Assembly (NCBI GenBank): GCA_964432115.1
Contig: CAYSMC010000007.1
Span: forward strand, 1-37,667
DNA from: JAAZKO01 sp964432115
GTDB lineage: Bacteria; Patescibacteriota; Microgenomatia; UBA1400; PJMF01
Direction: 5' to 3'
Length of the DNA stretch: 37,667 nt
Shown: positions 6,573 to 14,166 of the stretch, piece after piece
How positions within the stretch are numbered: the first letter of the stretch is position 1
Layout of the letters: every line of letters starts with the position of its first letter
The notes under the pieces: model-generated
What the model saw: the letters and a program-made list of their open reading frames with translations, nothing else
What the model was told of the DNA's origin: nothing
Databases searched by the model: none
Translations under genes and position numbers: made by a program

Positions 6573-6900
6573 GAACATGGCCGAGTAATGGGTCATTGAT
6601 TAATATCTTTGACAGGAAAGTCCGGACAGCTGAGTAGGGGGTGCGTGGTGAAAATCACGACTAGTGTTTATCACTAGCTAGTTAGAGCAACAGAGACGAA
6701 CTGGGTAGCGCCAGCTGAAACGATCAAGCTTTTGGATAAACAATCAGCAATGATTGTTTGGCAATCCTCCCCGCTGCGAACAACGACCTTGACCTTAATG
6801 GATCTACTCTTTTTATTTCCCTTGGGAAAGATGGTCATAAAGTTGTGCCTAGATAAATCATTACTAATCAAACAGAATCCGGCTTATGAGCCATGTTCAC
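6573..6900 (+). ncRNA. rnpB: RNase P RNA (bacterial type A-like)
   Basis: The catalytic RNA that trims tRNA 5' leaders is recognised by conserved pieces in order. The P1 strand GAACATGGC at 6574-6582 pairs with GCCATGTTC at 6890-6898. Also seen are CAGGAAAGTCCGGAC (P4 5' core, ~6613), the ACAGAGA element (~6691), GCCTAGATAAAT (~6847) and CAGAATCCGGCTTA (P4 3' core, ~6873). The L15 GGU motif that binds tRNA CCA is not obvious; the corresponding area reads TTGGGAAAGATGG. Two open reading frames across the gene are artefacts. A T-rich terminator follows. Confidence 0.93.
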
Positions 6901-6918
6901 TTTTAATTTTTTTTAATT
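6901..6918 (+). terminator. T-rich terminator of rnpB
   Basis: TTTTAATTTTTTTTAATT follows the closing P1 helix of the RNase P RNA directly, so the P1 stem can serve as the terminator hairpin. The uppP promoter box begins six bases later. Confidence 0.6.
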
Positions 6919-6935
6919 ATGTTTAGAATGAGAAC

Positions 6936-7706
6936 ATGACTTTTTGGCAGGCAATTTTTTTAGGTTTAGTGCAAGGTTTTACTGAGTTTTTACCAATTTC
7001 AAGTTCGGGTCATTTATTTTTGTTGGAAAATTATTTTCAAACAAGCTCGGGCTCTCTCAATTTTGAAATTGCTTTACATTTAGCCACTCTATTGGCTGTC
7101 GTTTTTTTCTTTTGGCCAATCATTAAACATCTTTCTCAAAAGGCTATCAGTCTGATATTCTTAGCCACCTTACCCCTAGTCTTGGTCATTTTTTTTATTA
7201 ATGATTTTTTACAAACCGTCAGTCAATCAGTCACTTGGATTGCTTCATTTCTTTTAATAACGGCCCTTGTTAATTATCTAAGCTTCTCCAGCTTGAAGAA
7301 AAAAGCACAAACAATAGCTGTCCAAAAAATTGATGATATTAACCCTCTGTCAGCTCTTAAAATTGGTTTTTTTCAAATTTTAGCCATTCTACCTGGTGTT
7401 TCTCGTTCTGGGATCACTCTTTACGCATCTTTAAGTAGTAAAATTAAAGCTAAAACTGCTTTTCAATTTTCTTTTTTGTTATCAATTCCTGCGATTTTAG
7501 GAGCTGTTTGTTTTGATTTGTGGCAAAGTAATGGAGAAAGTTTAAAAACAATTAATTGGGGCTTCACTTTGCCTGCCATGTTAGTGGCTTTTATCAGTGG
7601 CTTACTTAGTTTAAAAATATTAAAAGGAGTATTAAATCATAATCGTTTTTTGTTTTTTGCTATTTATTGCTTGTTATTGGGTGGCAGTCTCATTTTATTT
7701 AGTTAA
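6936..7706 (+). CDS. uppP: Undecaprenyl-diphosphatase (UppP/BacA)
   Basis: This 256-residue integral membrane enzyme dephosphorylates undecaprenyl pyrophosphate to recycle the lipid carrier for peptidoglycan and surface glycans. Both family signatures are present: LVQGFTEFLPISSSGHL at 10-26, with the catalytic glutamate and serines, and LPGVSRSGIT at about 150-159. Several hydrophobic helices span the rest. The length is normal. TAGAAT at 6924-6929 lies 7 bases before the ATG, so the message is probably leaderless. It converges with comM, overlapping by eight bases. It fits with murE/murC and the GT-C enzymes as part of envelope building. Confidence 0.95.
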   Translation: MTFWQAIFLGLVQGFTEFLPISSSGHLFLLENYFQTSSGSLNFEIALHLATLLAVVFFFWPIIKHLSQKAISLIFLATLPLVLVIFFINDFLQTVSQSVTWIASFLLITALVNYLSFSSLKKKAQTIAVQKIDDINPLSALKIGFFQILAILPGVSRSGITLYASLSSKIKAKTAFQFSFLLSIPAILGAVCFDLWQSNGESLKTINWGFTLPAMLVAFISGLLSLKILKGVLNHNRFLFFAIYCLLLGGSLILFS

Positions 7707-9222
7707 AAGTAATTGGTGTTTGACGAAAACTCAACGCCTCGGCAATCGCTTGATTAGAAATTAGTTTTTCTGCTTGAAAATCACTAATAGTTTGAGCAAC
7801 CTTAATTGTTTTAAAATAAGCTCTCACACTTAAACCCAATTGAGATCTGGCCAAATCCAAAGTTTTTTTGGCTTCTTGACTTAATCGACAAAAACATTTG
7901 ACTCCTTCACTGCTTAAATTAGCATTAGAAATAAAAGGACTATCTTTTAAACGCTGGTTTTGTCTGTTTTTGGCCAAGATGACTTGTTGACGAATTTGTT
8001 GACTAGTTTGAGTAGTAGCAGCATTAAAAAATAATTCTTGTTGGCAGTCAGCCCTGATCCGAATACTTAAATCAATGCGATCTAAGATAGGTCCAGATAA
8101 TTTTTTTTGATATCGTAATAAATCATAGGTACTACAACGACAAGGTTTTTGACTACCATAAAAACCACAAGGGCATGGGTTAGCAGCAGCAATCAAGGTA
8201 AAATTAGCTGGATAAATCAATTCTTGTTTGGCTCGATTAATTTTAAAAAATTGATTTTCTAAAGGTTGACGCAAAGCTTCAATCAAATCACGACGCAATT
8301 CGGTAAATTCGTCCAAAAATAAAATTCCCAAATGAGCTAAACTTAATTCTCCAGGAAAATCCACACCTCCCAAAAAAGCCGCTTTACTAATACTATGATG
8401 AGGTTGTCGGAAAGGTCGTCTGTTTGACAAACCATTTTTTAGAGGTGCAAGTAGCGAATAAATTTGATTAATTTCTAAAATTTCTTTGTCAGTTGGTGTC
8501 GGTAAAATTGACAAAATGCTTTGAGCTAAATAACTTTTGCCAGCTCCAGGTTCACCAAAAAGCAATAAATGGTGACCTCCCGCCGCACAAATACTTAACG
8601 CTCTTTTTGCTTGATCCTGTTCCTGAAATTCTGCTAAATCTGGAATTGCCAATAGTGGATTGTTTAATTGGCTAATTTGAAAATTTTTAATTTTAAATTG
8701 TAGTTGATCTAAAGCATTGATTTTGGCTAATTTAATAAATTCTCCCAAGCTAGATAAAGGAAATAACTCAAGATCTTTAATTAACAATAGTTCTCCCAAA
8801 TTTGCCTCAGGAAAATATAATTGTTTGAAACCCAAACTCTTGGCTTGCAGAGCAATGCTAAGAATCCCTTTAACTGCCTTTAGCTGTCCAGTTAAAGACA
8901 ATTCTCCCAAAAACAGCGCTTGCTGGCAATCAATTTTTATTTCTTCATATTGGCGGAGTAGAGCAATAGCAATAGCTAATTCCAAAGCACTACTGGTTTT
9001 TTTTAATTCAGCAGGAGCTAAATTAACCACTGTCCGCAAGGGTTTAATTCTCACTCCACAGTGTAAAAGAGCAGCGCTAATTCTTTCCTTAGATTCTTCA
9101 ACTGCTCGATTCGCTAAACCAATTAATATAAAACTCGGTTTACCAATCACAGTATCAACTTCCACTTCGATTTTTTTTACTGCGAGCGCCAAATTAATAG
9201 CACTATAAGTTTTCACAAACAT
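7699..9222 (-). CDS. comM: ComM/YifB-family AAA+ ATPase (Mg-chelatase-like)
   Basis: The start is placed at ATG 9222 (MFVKTYSAINLAL), which matches ComM beginnings; a longer frame to 9252 adds ten poor residues. The product is 507 residues: an N-terminal Lon-like domain (1-~165), then the AAA+ core with Walker A GEPGAGKS at 223-230, Walker B GILFLDEF, and the NPCPCGFYGSQKPCRC cysteine segment, then the C-terminal MgChl domain (SVRAYFKTIKVAQTI). ComM is a hexameric helicase that promotes branch migration during natural transformation. That role here is inferred from the family. A CATAAT box at 9230-9235 (minus strand) lies 8 bases before the start. Confidence 0.93.
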   Translation of the reverse strand: MFVKTYSAINLALAVKKIEVEVDTVIGKPSFILIGLANRAVEESKERISAALLHCGVRIKPLRTVVNLAPAELKKTSSALELAIAIALLRQYEEIKIDCQQALFLGELSLTGQLKAVKGILSIALQAKSLGFKQLYFPEANLGELLLIKDLELFPLSSLGEFIKLAKINALDQLQFKIKNFQISQLNNPLLAIPDLAEFQEQDQAKRALSICAAGGHHLLLFGEPGAGKSYLAQSILSILPTPTDKEILEINQIYSLLAPLKNGLSNRRPFRQPHHSISKAAFLGGVDFPGELSLAHLGILFLDEFTELRRDLIEALRQPLENQFFKINRAKQELIYPANFTLIAAANPCPCGFYGSQKPCRCSTYDLLRYQKKLSGPILDRIDLSIRIRADCQQELFFNAATTQTSQQIRQQVILAKNRQNQRLKDSPFISNANLSSEGVKCFCRLSQEAKKTLDLARSQLGLSVRAYFKTIKVAQTISDFQAEKLISNQAIAEALSFRQTPITFN

Positions 9223-9302
9223 TGTTTTAATTATGTTGGGCAAATGTGACAAATTTAGCTATTATTTTGAAATTATTATTAAAGTGTTATCATATGAGCA
9301 AC

Positions 9303-10538
9303 ATGTTTGAAAATTTTTTGTATCAGGTTAAAAAACCTTATCATTTTTTTAAAACAGCCTTATTTAAAGCTGTTCCAGCTCAATTTAAAAACAAGTTTCC
9401 TCAAAAAAAATTGAAGATTATTGCCATTACCGGTACCGATGGTAAAACTACCACTACCACTTTACTTTATCATTTATTAAAAACTGCTGGCTATCGCACA
9501 GCTTTAATTTCAACCATTGTTGCTTGCATTGGTAAGGATGAAATTGAAACCGGTTTTCATGTCACTAGTCCACCCCCAGATGATCTTTATCAGCTGATGA
9601 AGCGGATGGCCGATCAAAAAATAGAGTATTTAATTTTAGAATACACTTCTCAAGGTGCTTATCAATATCGTTTATTTGGTATTCGTCCACTAATTGCTGG
9701 AGTGACCAATATTAACCGCGATCATTTTGATTATCATCTTAATTACCAAAATTATTTAAGCGCTAAAGCCTCAGTTTTGAAAAAAAGCAAAATTATTGTT
9801 CTCAACGAAGATGATCAATCTTTTTATCGATTAAAAAAACTATTGCCAAGCTCCAGTCATCAGGTTTTAACTTATAGTAAAGAAGATAAGTTACATAAAG
9901 CACTACAAATTGAATTAATCAATCGATTTCCTGAAGAATATAATCAAATGAATGCTCGCTTGGCGATTAGCATTGCTCAAAAAGTTGGAGTAGATGAAAA
10001 ACAATTAATCTCAGGTTTAAAAAGTTTCCCAGGAGTTAGTGGCAGAATGGAGTTTTTAGATCTTCACAAACTAAGTGGTCAGCAACAAACTTTTCAAGTC
10101 GTTGTTGATTTTGCTCACACCCCTCAGGGTCTTAGAGAATCATTGACTGCCTTGCGACAAAAAATGAAAACAGAAAAAATGCTCGGTCGCTTAATTGCTA
10201 TTTATGGTTGCGCAGGGCTTAGAGACCGAGAAAAACGACCAATTATGGGTAAAATTGGTAGTGAACTTGCCGATTTAGTCATTTTTACTGCTGAAGATCC
10301 ACGAACTGAAAGCGTTTGGAATATTATTCGTCAAATGAAAGAAACATTAGCTGACAATCACCATAAAGTCTTATCCATTCCTAATCGTCAACAAGCCATT
10401 AATTTTGCTCTCCAAAAATTAGCCAAGGGGGGAGATTTAGTAGCACTTTTGGGTAAAGGTCCTGAAAAGAGCATGTGTTACGACAAAACTGAAGAACCAT
10501 GGAGTGAAATCGAAGCGGTTAAAAAAGCTTTAAAATAA
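9303..10538 (+). CDS. murE: MurE-type UDP-MurNAc-tripeptide ligase lacking domain 1
   Basis: This Mur ligase adds the third amino acid of the peptidoglycan stem. The ATP loop GTDGKTTT sits at only residues 44-51, so the usual ~90-residue N-terminal UDP-binding domain is missing. The central domain shows TSPPPDDL, the tightly conserved NINRDHFDYH, and then VVDFAHTPQGL and AEDPRTES. The arginine of DPR at the place of the family DNPR motif favours meso-diaminopimelate, but this is inference. Starts at 9294 and 9303 are both possible; TGTTATCAT at 9285-9293 abuts the first, so I prefer 9303, three or so bases after the expected transcription start. murC follows 8 bases after its stop. Confidence 0.85.
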   Translation: MFENFLYQVKKPYHFFKTALFKAVPAQFKNKFPQKKLKIIAITGTDGKTTTTTLLYHLLKTAGYRTALISTIVACIGKDEIETGFHVTSPPPDDLYQLMKRMADQKIEYLILEYTSQGAYQYRLFGIRPLIAGVTNINRDHFDYHLNYQNYLSAKASVLKKSKIIVLNEDDQSFYRLKKLLPSSSHQVLTYSKEDKLHKALQIELINRFPEEYNQMNARLAISIAQKVGVDEKQLISGLKSFPGVSGRMEFLDLHKLSGQQQTFQVVVDFAHTPQGLRESLTALRQKMKTEKMLGRLIAIYGCAGLRDREKRPIMGKIGSELADLVIFTAEDPRTESVWNIIRQMKETLADNHHKVLSIPNRQQAINFALQKLAKGGDLVALLGKGPEKSMCYDKTEEPWSEIEAVKKALK

Positions 10539-10546
10539 ACTGCCCT

Positions 10547-12025
10547 ATGTCTAAAAAATCTGACTTGTCTTTACTTAATTATCAAAATTTTTATTTACTT
10601 GGTATTAAAGGTGTGGCAATGACTTCTATTGCTCAGTGTTTGTTGGATGCGGGTAAAAATGTAAGTGGTAGTGATATTCAAGAAGACTTTGTCACTGCTA
10701 ATATTTTGCAAAAACGAAAAATTCCTATTGATCACTTTGACGAAAATTTTTTAAAAAAACACCAGCCAGATTGTTTAATTTATACCGCTGCTCATCAAGG
10801 CATCGATCATCCTCAAGTACAACAAGCACTTCAAGCGAAGATTCCAATTTATTCTCAAGCAGAAGCCTTGGCTGAATTATTTAATCAAAAAGACGGCGTG
10901 GCAGTTTGCGGAGTAGGGGGCAAAAGCACTATTAGTGCCATGCTAGTTTGGGTTTTGACCCAATTAAAAATTCCAATCTCTTTTTCAGTTGGCGTTGGAG
11001 AAATAATTGGCTTGGAAGCTACTGGCCAATGGGATACTCAAGCTACATATTTCATAGCCGAAGCTGATGAATATGTCGTTGATGTTAATGCTTTAGCCAA
11101 AGGTCAAAAAATCGTTCCCCGTTTTAGTTTTTTGAAACCAGCGGTGGTAGTTTGCAGTAATCTTAGCTACGATCATCCAGACGTTTATCCAAATTTTGCA
11201 GCTAACAAAGCTGCTTTCAAAGAGTTTTTTTTACAAATCAGAAAAAAAGGTTGTCTCATCATTAATAGCGACAATATTGAGCTTGTTAAACTCAGCCAAG
11301 AGGTAAAAGAGCAAAGACCAGATCTAAACATCATTGGGTTTTCTTGGCAAAAATCTGGTGATTATTATTTCAGCGATTGGCAGATTAAAAATGGCCAAAG
11401 CTTCGCTACAGTTAATCAACAATTATTAAATAAAACTCAACGGGCTCAATTAAAATTAAAAGTACCTGGTCAATTTAATCTAATGAATGCGCTGGCGGCT
11501 GTGGCCACATTGTCTGAACTACAGATTCCTTTGCAACAAAGCTGTCAAGCCTTGAGTCAATTTCAATCTACCAAGCGGCGCTTTGAATTAGTTCAGATCA
11601 AAAATGGTCAACGTTTTTTTGATGATTATGCCCATCACCCCCATGAATTAAGTGAATTAATTCGCACTCTGAATCAATATTTTCCCAAAGATAAAAAGCT
11701 CATTGTTTTTCAACCCCACACTTATAGTCGCACCAAGGCACTGTTTAAAGATTTCGTAGAGGTGTTGGGTAGCAATCTAAATGATCAAGATCAATTAATT
11801 ATTTTGGATATTTTTGCTTCGGCTAGAGAAAAATTAGATGATAGCGTCTCTAGTCAAAATTTAATCACCGCCATCCACAATAAATTTCCACAAAGCAGGG
11901 CCTTACACCTCAGCAATATTCACCAGTTAGCTACTTATATTCGTCAAAATCATTTTGATCTAACCATTACTGTGGGAGCAGGAGATATCTATAAAGTTTA
12001 TGAACTCTTGTCTTTTACCCAATAA
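10547..12025 (+). CDS. murC: UDP-N-acetylmuramate-L-alanine ligase (MurC family)
   Basis: The 492-residue protein has all three Mur domains: the Rossmann start YLLGIKGVAMTSIAQ with GSD at 41-43, the ATP loop CGVGGKST at 121-128, EADEY, the SNLSYDHPDVYP segment, and FDDYAHHPHEL followed by FQPHTYSRT, the C-terminal MurC signature. It would ligate L-alanine to UDP-MurNAc. Its ATP loop is unusual: family GTHGKTTT is replaced by VCGVGGKST, and the SNLSYDHPD segment replaces the normal NIxxDHxD. Mpl (tripeptide ligase) is the alternative, but FQPHTYSRT favours MurC. There is no Shine-Dalgarno; it is the second gene after murE. Confidence 0.86.
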   Translation: MSKKSDLSLLNYQNFYLLGIKGVAMTSIAQCLLDAGKNVSGSDIQEDFVTANILQKRKIPIDHFDENFLKKHQPDCLIYTAAHQGIDHPQVQQALQAKIPIYSQAEALAELFNQKDGVAVCGVGGKSTISAMLVWVLTQLKIPISFSVGVGEIIGLEATGQWDTQATYFIAEADEYVVDVNALAKGQKIVPRFSFLKPAVVVCSNLSYDHPDVYPNFAANKAAFKEFFLQIRKKGCLIINSDNIELVKLSQEVKEQRPDLNIIGFSWQKSGDYYFSDWQIKNGQSFATVNQQLLNKTQRAQLKLKVPGQFNLMNALAAVATLSELQIPLQQSCQALSQFQSTKRRFELVQIKNGQRFFDDYAHHPHELSELIRTLNQYFPKDKKLIVFQPHTYSRTKALFKDFVEVLGSNLNDQDQLIILDIFASAREKLDDSVSSQNLITAIHNKFPQSRALHLSNIHQLATYIRQNHFDLTITVGAGDIYKVYELLSFTQ

Positions 12026-12029
12026 AAAA

Positions 12030-12038
12030 TGGTATAAT
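12030..12038 (+). promoter_or_regulatory. Extended -10 promoter of the tRNA-Leu/tRNA-Pro pair
   Basis: TGGTATAAT lies five bases after the murC stop and 17 bases before tRNA-Leu(UAA). Confidence 0.6.
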
Positions 12039-12054
12039 TTGACAGTTAAGAGTC

Positions 12055-12138
12055 GCCGCGGTGGCGGAATTGGTAGACGCGCGAGACTTAAAATCTCGTA
12101 CTAGCGATAGTGTGTGGGTTCGATTCCCACCCGCGGCA
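12055..12138 (+). tRNA. tRNA-Leu (anticodon UAA)
   Basis: Acceptor GCCGCGG pairs with CCGCGGC and discriminator A. The stem CGAGA/TCTCG holds loop CTTAAAA with anticodon UAA for leucine UUA. It has a class II variable arm and T-loop TTCGATT. CCA is not encoded (CTT follows). tRNA-Pro follows by 25 bases. Confidence 0.95.
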
Positions 12139-12163
12139 CTTTACAGGGGTATTAACTTGACAG

Positions 12164-12237
12164 CGGGGAATAGCTCAGATGGCTAGAGCGTACGGTTTGG
12201 GACCGTAAGGCCGCAGGTTCGAGTCCTGTTTCCCCGA
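12164..12237 (+). tRNA. tRNA-Pro (anticodon UGG)
   Basis: Acceptor CGGGGAA pairs with TTCCCCG and discriminator A. The stem TACGG/CCGTA holds the loop TTTGGGA with anticodon UGG, reading all proline codons with wobble. The bases after the discriminator are CAC, so CCA is not encoded. The C1-G72 pair and A73 are the usual bacterial tRNA-Pro identity elements. recQ starts 44 bases downstream. Confidence 0.94.
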
Positions 12238-12281
12238 CACAGTGTAAGTTTTTTGTCATTGTTTTCAGTCACAATCACTAA

Positions 12282-13796
12282 GTGACCGAGCAACAGTTAA
12301 TTCAATTGGCCAAACAAACTCTCCAACAATATTTTGGTTTTAGTGATTTTCGACCTGGACAATTACAGATTGTTTTATCGATTCTTAAAAAACAACATAC
12401 TCTAGCTGTTTTGCCAACTGGTGGAGGAAAATCAATTTGTTTTCAAGTTCCTGCCCTCATCTTCCCTGGTTTAAGTATTATCATTTCACCTCTTATTTCC
12501 TTAATGCAGGATCAGGTTGATCATTTATTGGCTAAAAATATTAGCGCTACTTTTATCAATAGCCAATTAGACACAAAAACTATTGAAAAAAGACTACGCG
12601 GTCTTTATCACAATCAATATAAATTTTTATATTTGGCTCCTGAACGATTGAGTAATCAGAATATTATTGATCTTTGTCGACAGATTAAGATTGCTATGCT
12701 TTGTGTTGATGAAGCGCACTGTATTAGCATGTGGGCTCATCAATTCCGTCCGGCTTACAAAAAAATTCCAGAATTTTTAGCAAAAATTAGAGATAAACAA
12801 GATGAGATTGTCATTAGTGCTTTTACCGCTACTGCCACTAATTTGGTTAAAAAGGAAATTAAACAATTTTTAAAACTTGAGCCTTGTCAAGAATTTAGTG
12901 CCAGTTTTTTGCGCGAAAATCTCATTTTTCATAATCTCATTTGTCATAGCCAAGCTGAAAAAAACATTTTTTTAATCAAAATTTTAAAAATGCATGCGAC
13001 TGCCAATGCCGTTATTTATTGCAGTACGCGCGCGGCCTGTGAAAGATTGTGTCAATTATTAAAATCACTCAACCCCAAACTGGCAATTGCTTTTTATCAC
13101 GGCGGCATGGAAAAGGCCGCGCGCCAAACCACTCAAGAACAATTTTTAGCCGGTCAACTTCAAATTATCATTGCTACCAATGCTTTTGGCATGGGCGTAG
13201 ATAAAGCAGACGTTTATTTAGTGGTTCATTATCAAGTACCAGCTAACTTAGAAAATTATTATCAAGAGGCGGGCAGGGCAGGACGCGATGGCCAAGTGAG
13301 TTATTGTTATTTACTTTACACTGCCAAAGATCTTCATATTCAAAAGGGTTTGTTAAATAAAAGTTATCAAAACAAACCTCATCATCCTCGCCGACAAATC
13401 GAATTAATCAAACTGCAAACAATGAAAAACTACGCTCTCAGTCAAACTTGTCTAGAAAGGATTATTGATCATTATTTTAGCGATAGACAAGATGATGATA
13501 AGAAAAATAATTGTCATCATTGTTATCTTTGTTTAAACTTACAACTTTATCTTGATCAAGAAGAATTAAATCAAATCCAACAATTATTAATATTAAATCA
13601 ACAACTAAGTCAACGACTGTCTAAAAAATTCTCCTTATTTCATAAACAAGCTTTTCTTTTACCAGTAGTTTTACATCAGCAAAGCATTGAAGCCCTAGCT
13701 ATTAGCAATCAAAAAATTGAACCCCAATCTTTGTTACCCGGCATTGGTACTGGCTGTATAAAACTAAGATCTAATCAAGTCAATGGTGATCAATGA
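12282..13796 (+). CDS. recQ: RecQ-family DNA helicase, short form
   Basis: This 504-residue SF2 helicase unwinds DNA 3'-5' in recombination and fork repair. Visible motifs are FRPGQ at 23-27, Walker A LPTGGGKS at 44-51, the DEAH box CVDEAHCISMWAHQFRP at 141-157, and motif VI (QEAGRAGRDGQ) in the second RecA domain. A zinc-binding segment follows (CLERIIDHYF, then CHHCYLC). The usual C-terminal winged-helix is only partly represented (about 80 residues) and no HRDC domain is seen. The start is GTG with no clear Shine-Dalgarno, 44 bases after tRNA-Pro. W-A-H-Q in motif II replaces the common W-G-H-D. Confidence 0.93.
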   Translation: MTEQQLIQLAKQTLQQYFGFSDFRPGQLQIVLSILKKQHTLAVLPTGGGKSICFQVPALIFPGLSIIISPLISLMQDQVDHLLAKNISATFINSQLDTKTIEKRLRGLYHNQYKFLYLAPERLSNQNIIDLCRQIKIAMLCVDEAHCISMWAHQFRPAYKKIPEFLAKIRDKQDEIVISAFTATATNLVKKEIKQFLKLEPCQEFSASFLRENLIFHNLICHSQAEKNIFLIKILKMHATANAVIYCSTRAACERLCQLLKSLNPKLAIAFYHGGMEKAARQTTQEQFLAGQLQIIIATNAFGMGVDKADVYLVVHYQVPANLENYYQEAGRAGRDGQVSYCYLLYTAKDLHIQKGLLNKSYQNKPHHPRRQIELIKLQTMKNYALSQTCLERIIDHYFSDRQDDDKKNNCHHCYLCLNLQLYLDQEELNQIQQLLILNQQLSQRLSKKFSLFHKQAFLLPVVLHQQSIEALAISNQKIEPQSLLPGIGTGCIKLRSNQVNGDQ

Positions 13797-13802
13797 TATA
13801 AT
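13794..13802 (+). promoter_or_regulatory. Extended -10 promoter of the MazG-like gene
   Basis: TGATATAAT overlaps the recQ stop codon and ends 9 bases before the ATG at 13811. The transcript should be leaderless or nearly so. Confidence 0.68.
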
Positions 13803-13810
13803 AATCAGTT

Positions 13811-14146
13811 ATGCAATTAGACAAAATAATTAGTGAATACCAAAAAATTGGCCAATTTTTAAACAAACGTTGGCCACTAAAAGATGAAAATCAAAGAATT
13901 TTTGCTAGAACCATGAAAATTGTTGAAGAACTGGGTGAGTTATCGGATGAAATTTTAACTAGCATGAATCTGCAGCGCAATTCAAAAATTGCTAATTTTT
14001 CTCGAAAAAATTTAGAAGATGAATTTGCCGATGTTTTTGGTTCTTTAATTTTGTTAGGAAACGAACTAAATATTGATATTGAAGAGGTGGTTAAGCGAAA
14101 AATTATTTATACTCATCAGCGATTAGAAATTGACGAAAAAGAGTAA
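13811..14146 (+). CDS. MazG-like nucleoside triphosphate pyrophosphohydrolase
   Basis: The 111-residue all-helical protein shows the MazG/dUTPase-2 superfamily metal site: EELGELSDEI at about 38-47 and EDEFADVFG at about 70-78 (ExxE...ExxD pattern). Such enzymes hydrolyse (d)NTPs, often damaged or non-canonical ones, to monophosphates. It is a single-domain form rather than the duplicated MazG. It follows recQ directly but has its own promoter, and it converges with elp3. The substrate cannot be told. Confidence 0.83.
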   Translation: MQLDKIISEYQKIGQFLNKRWPLKDENQRIFARTMKIVEELGELSDEILTSMNLQRNSKIANFSRKNLEDEFADVFGSLILLGNELNIDIEEVVKRKIIYTHQRLEIDEKE

Positions 14147-14166
14147 ATTTCTCCCAAAGAAATTTT

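Noticed and set aside
6674..6926. Open frames on both strands
   Set aside because: They lie inside RNase P RNA, whose conserved P4 and P1 elements are clear.
8717..9208. 163-residue plus-strand frame
   Set aside because: It is the shadow of comM, whose Walker motifs and family signatures are on the other strand.
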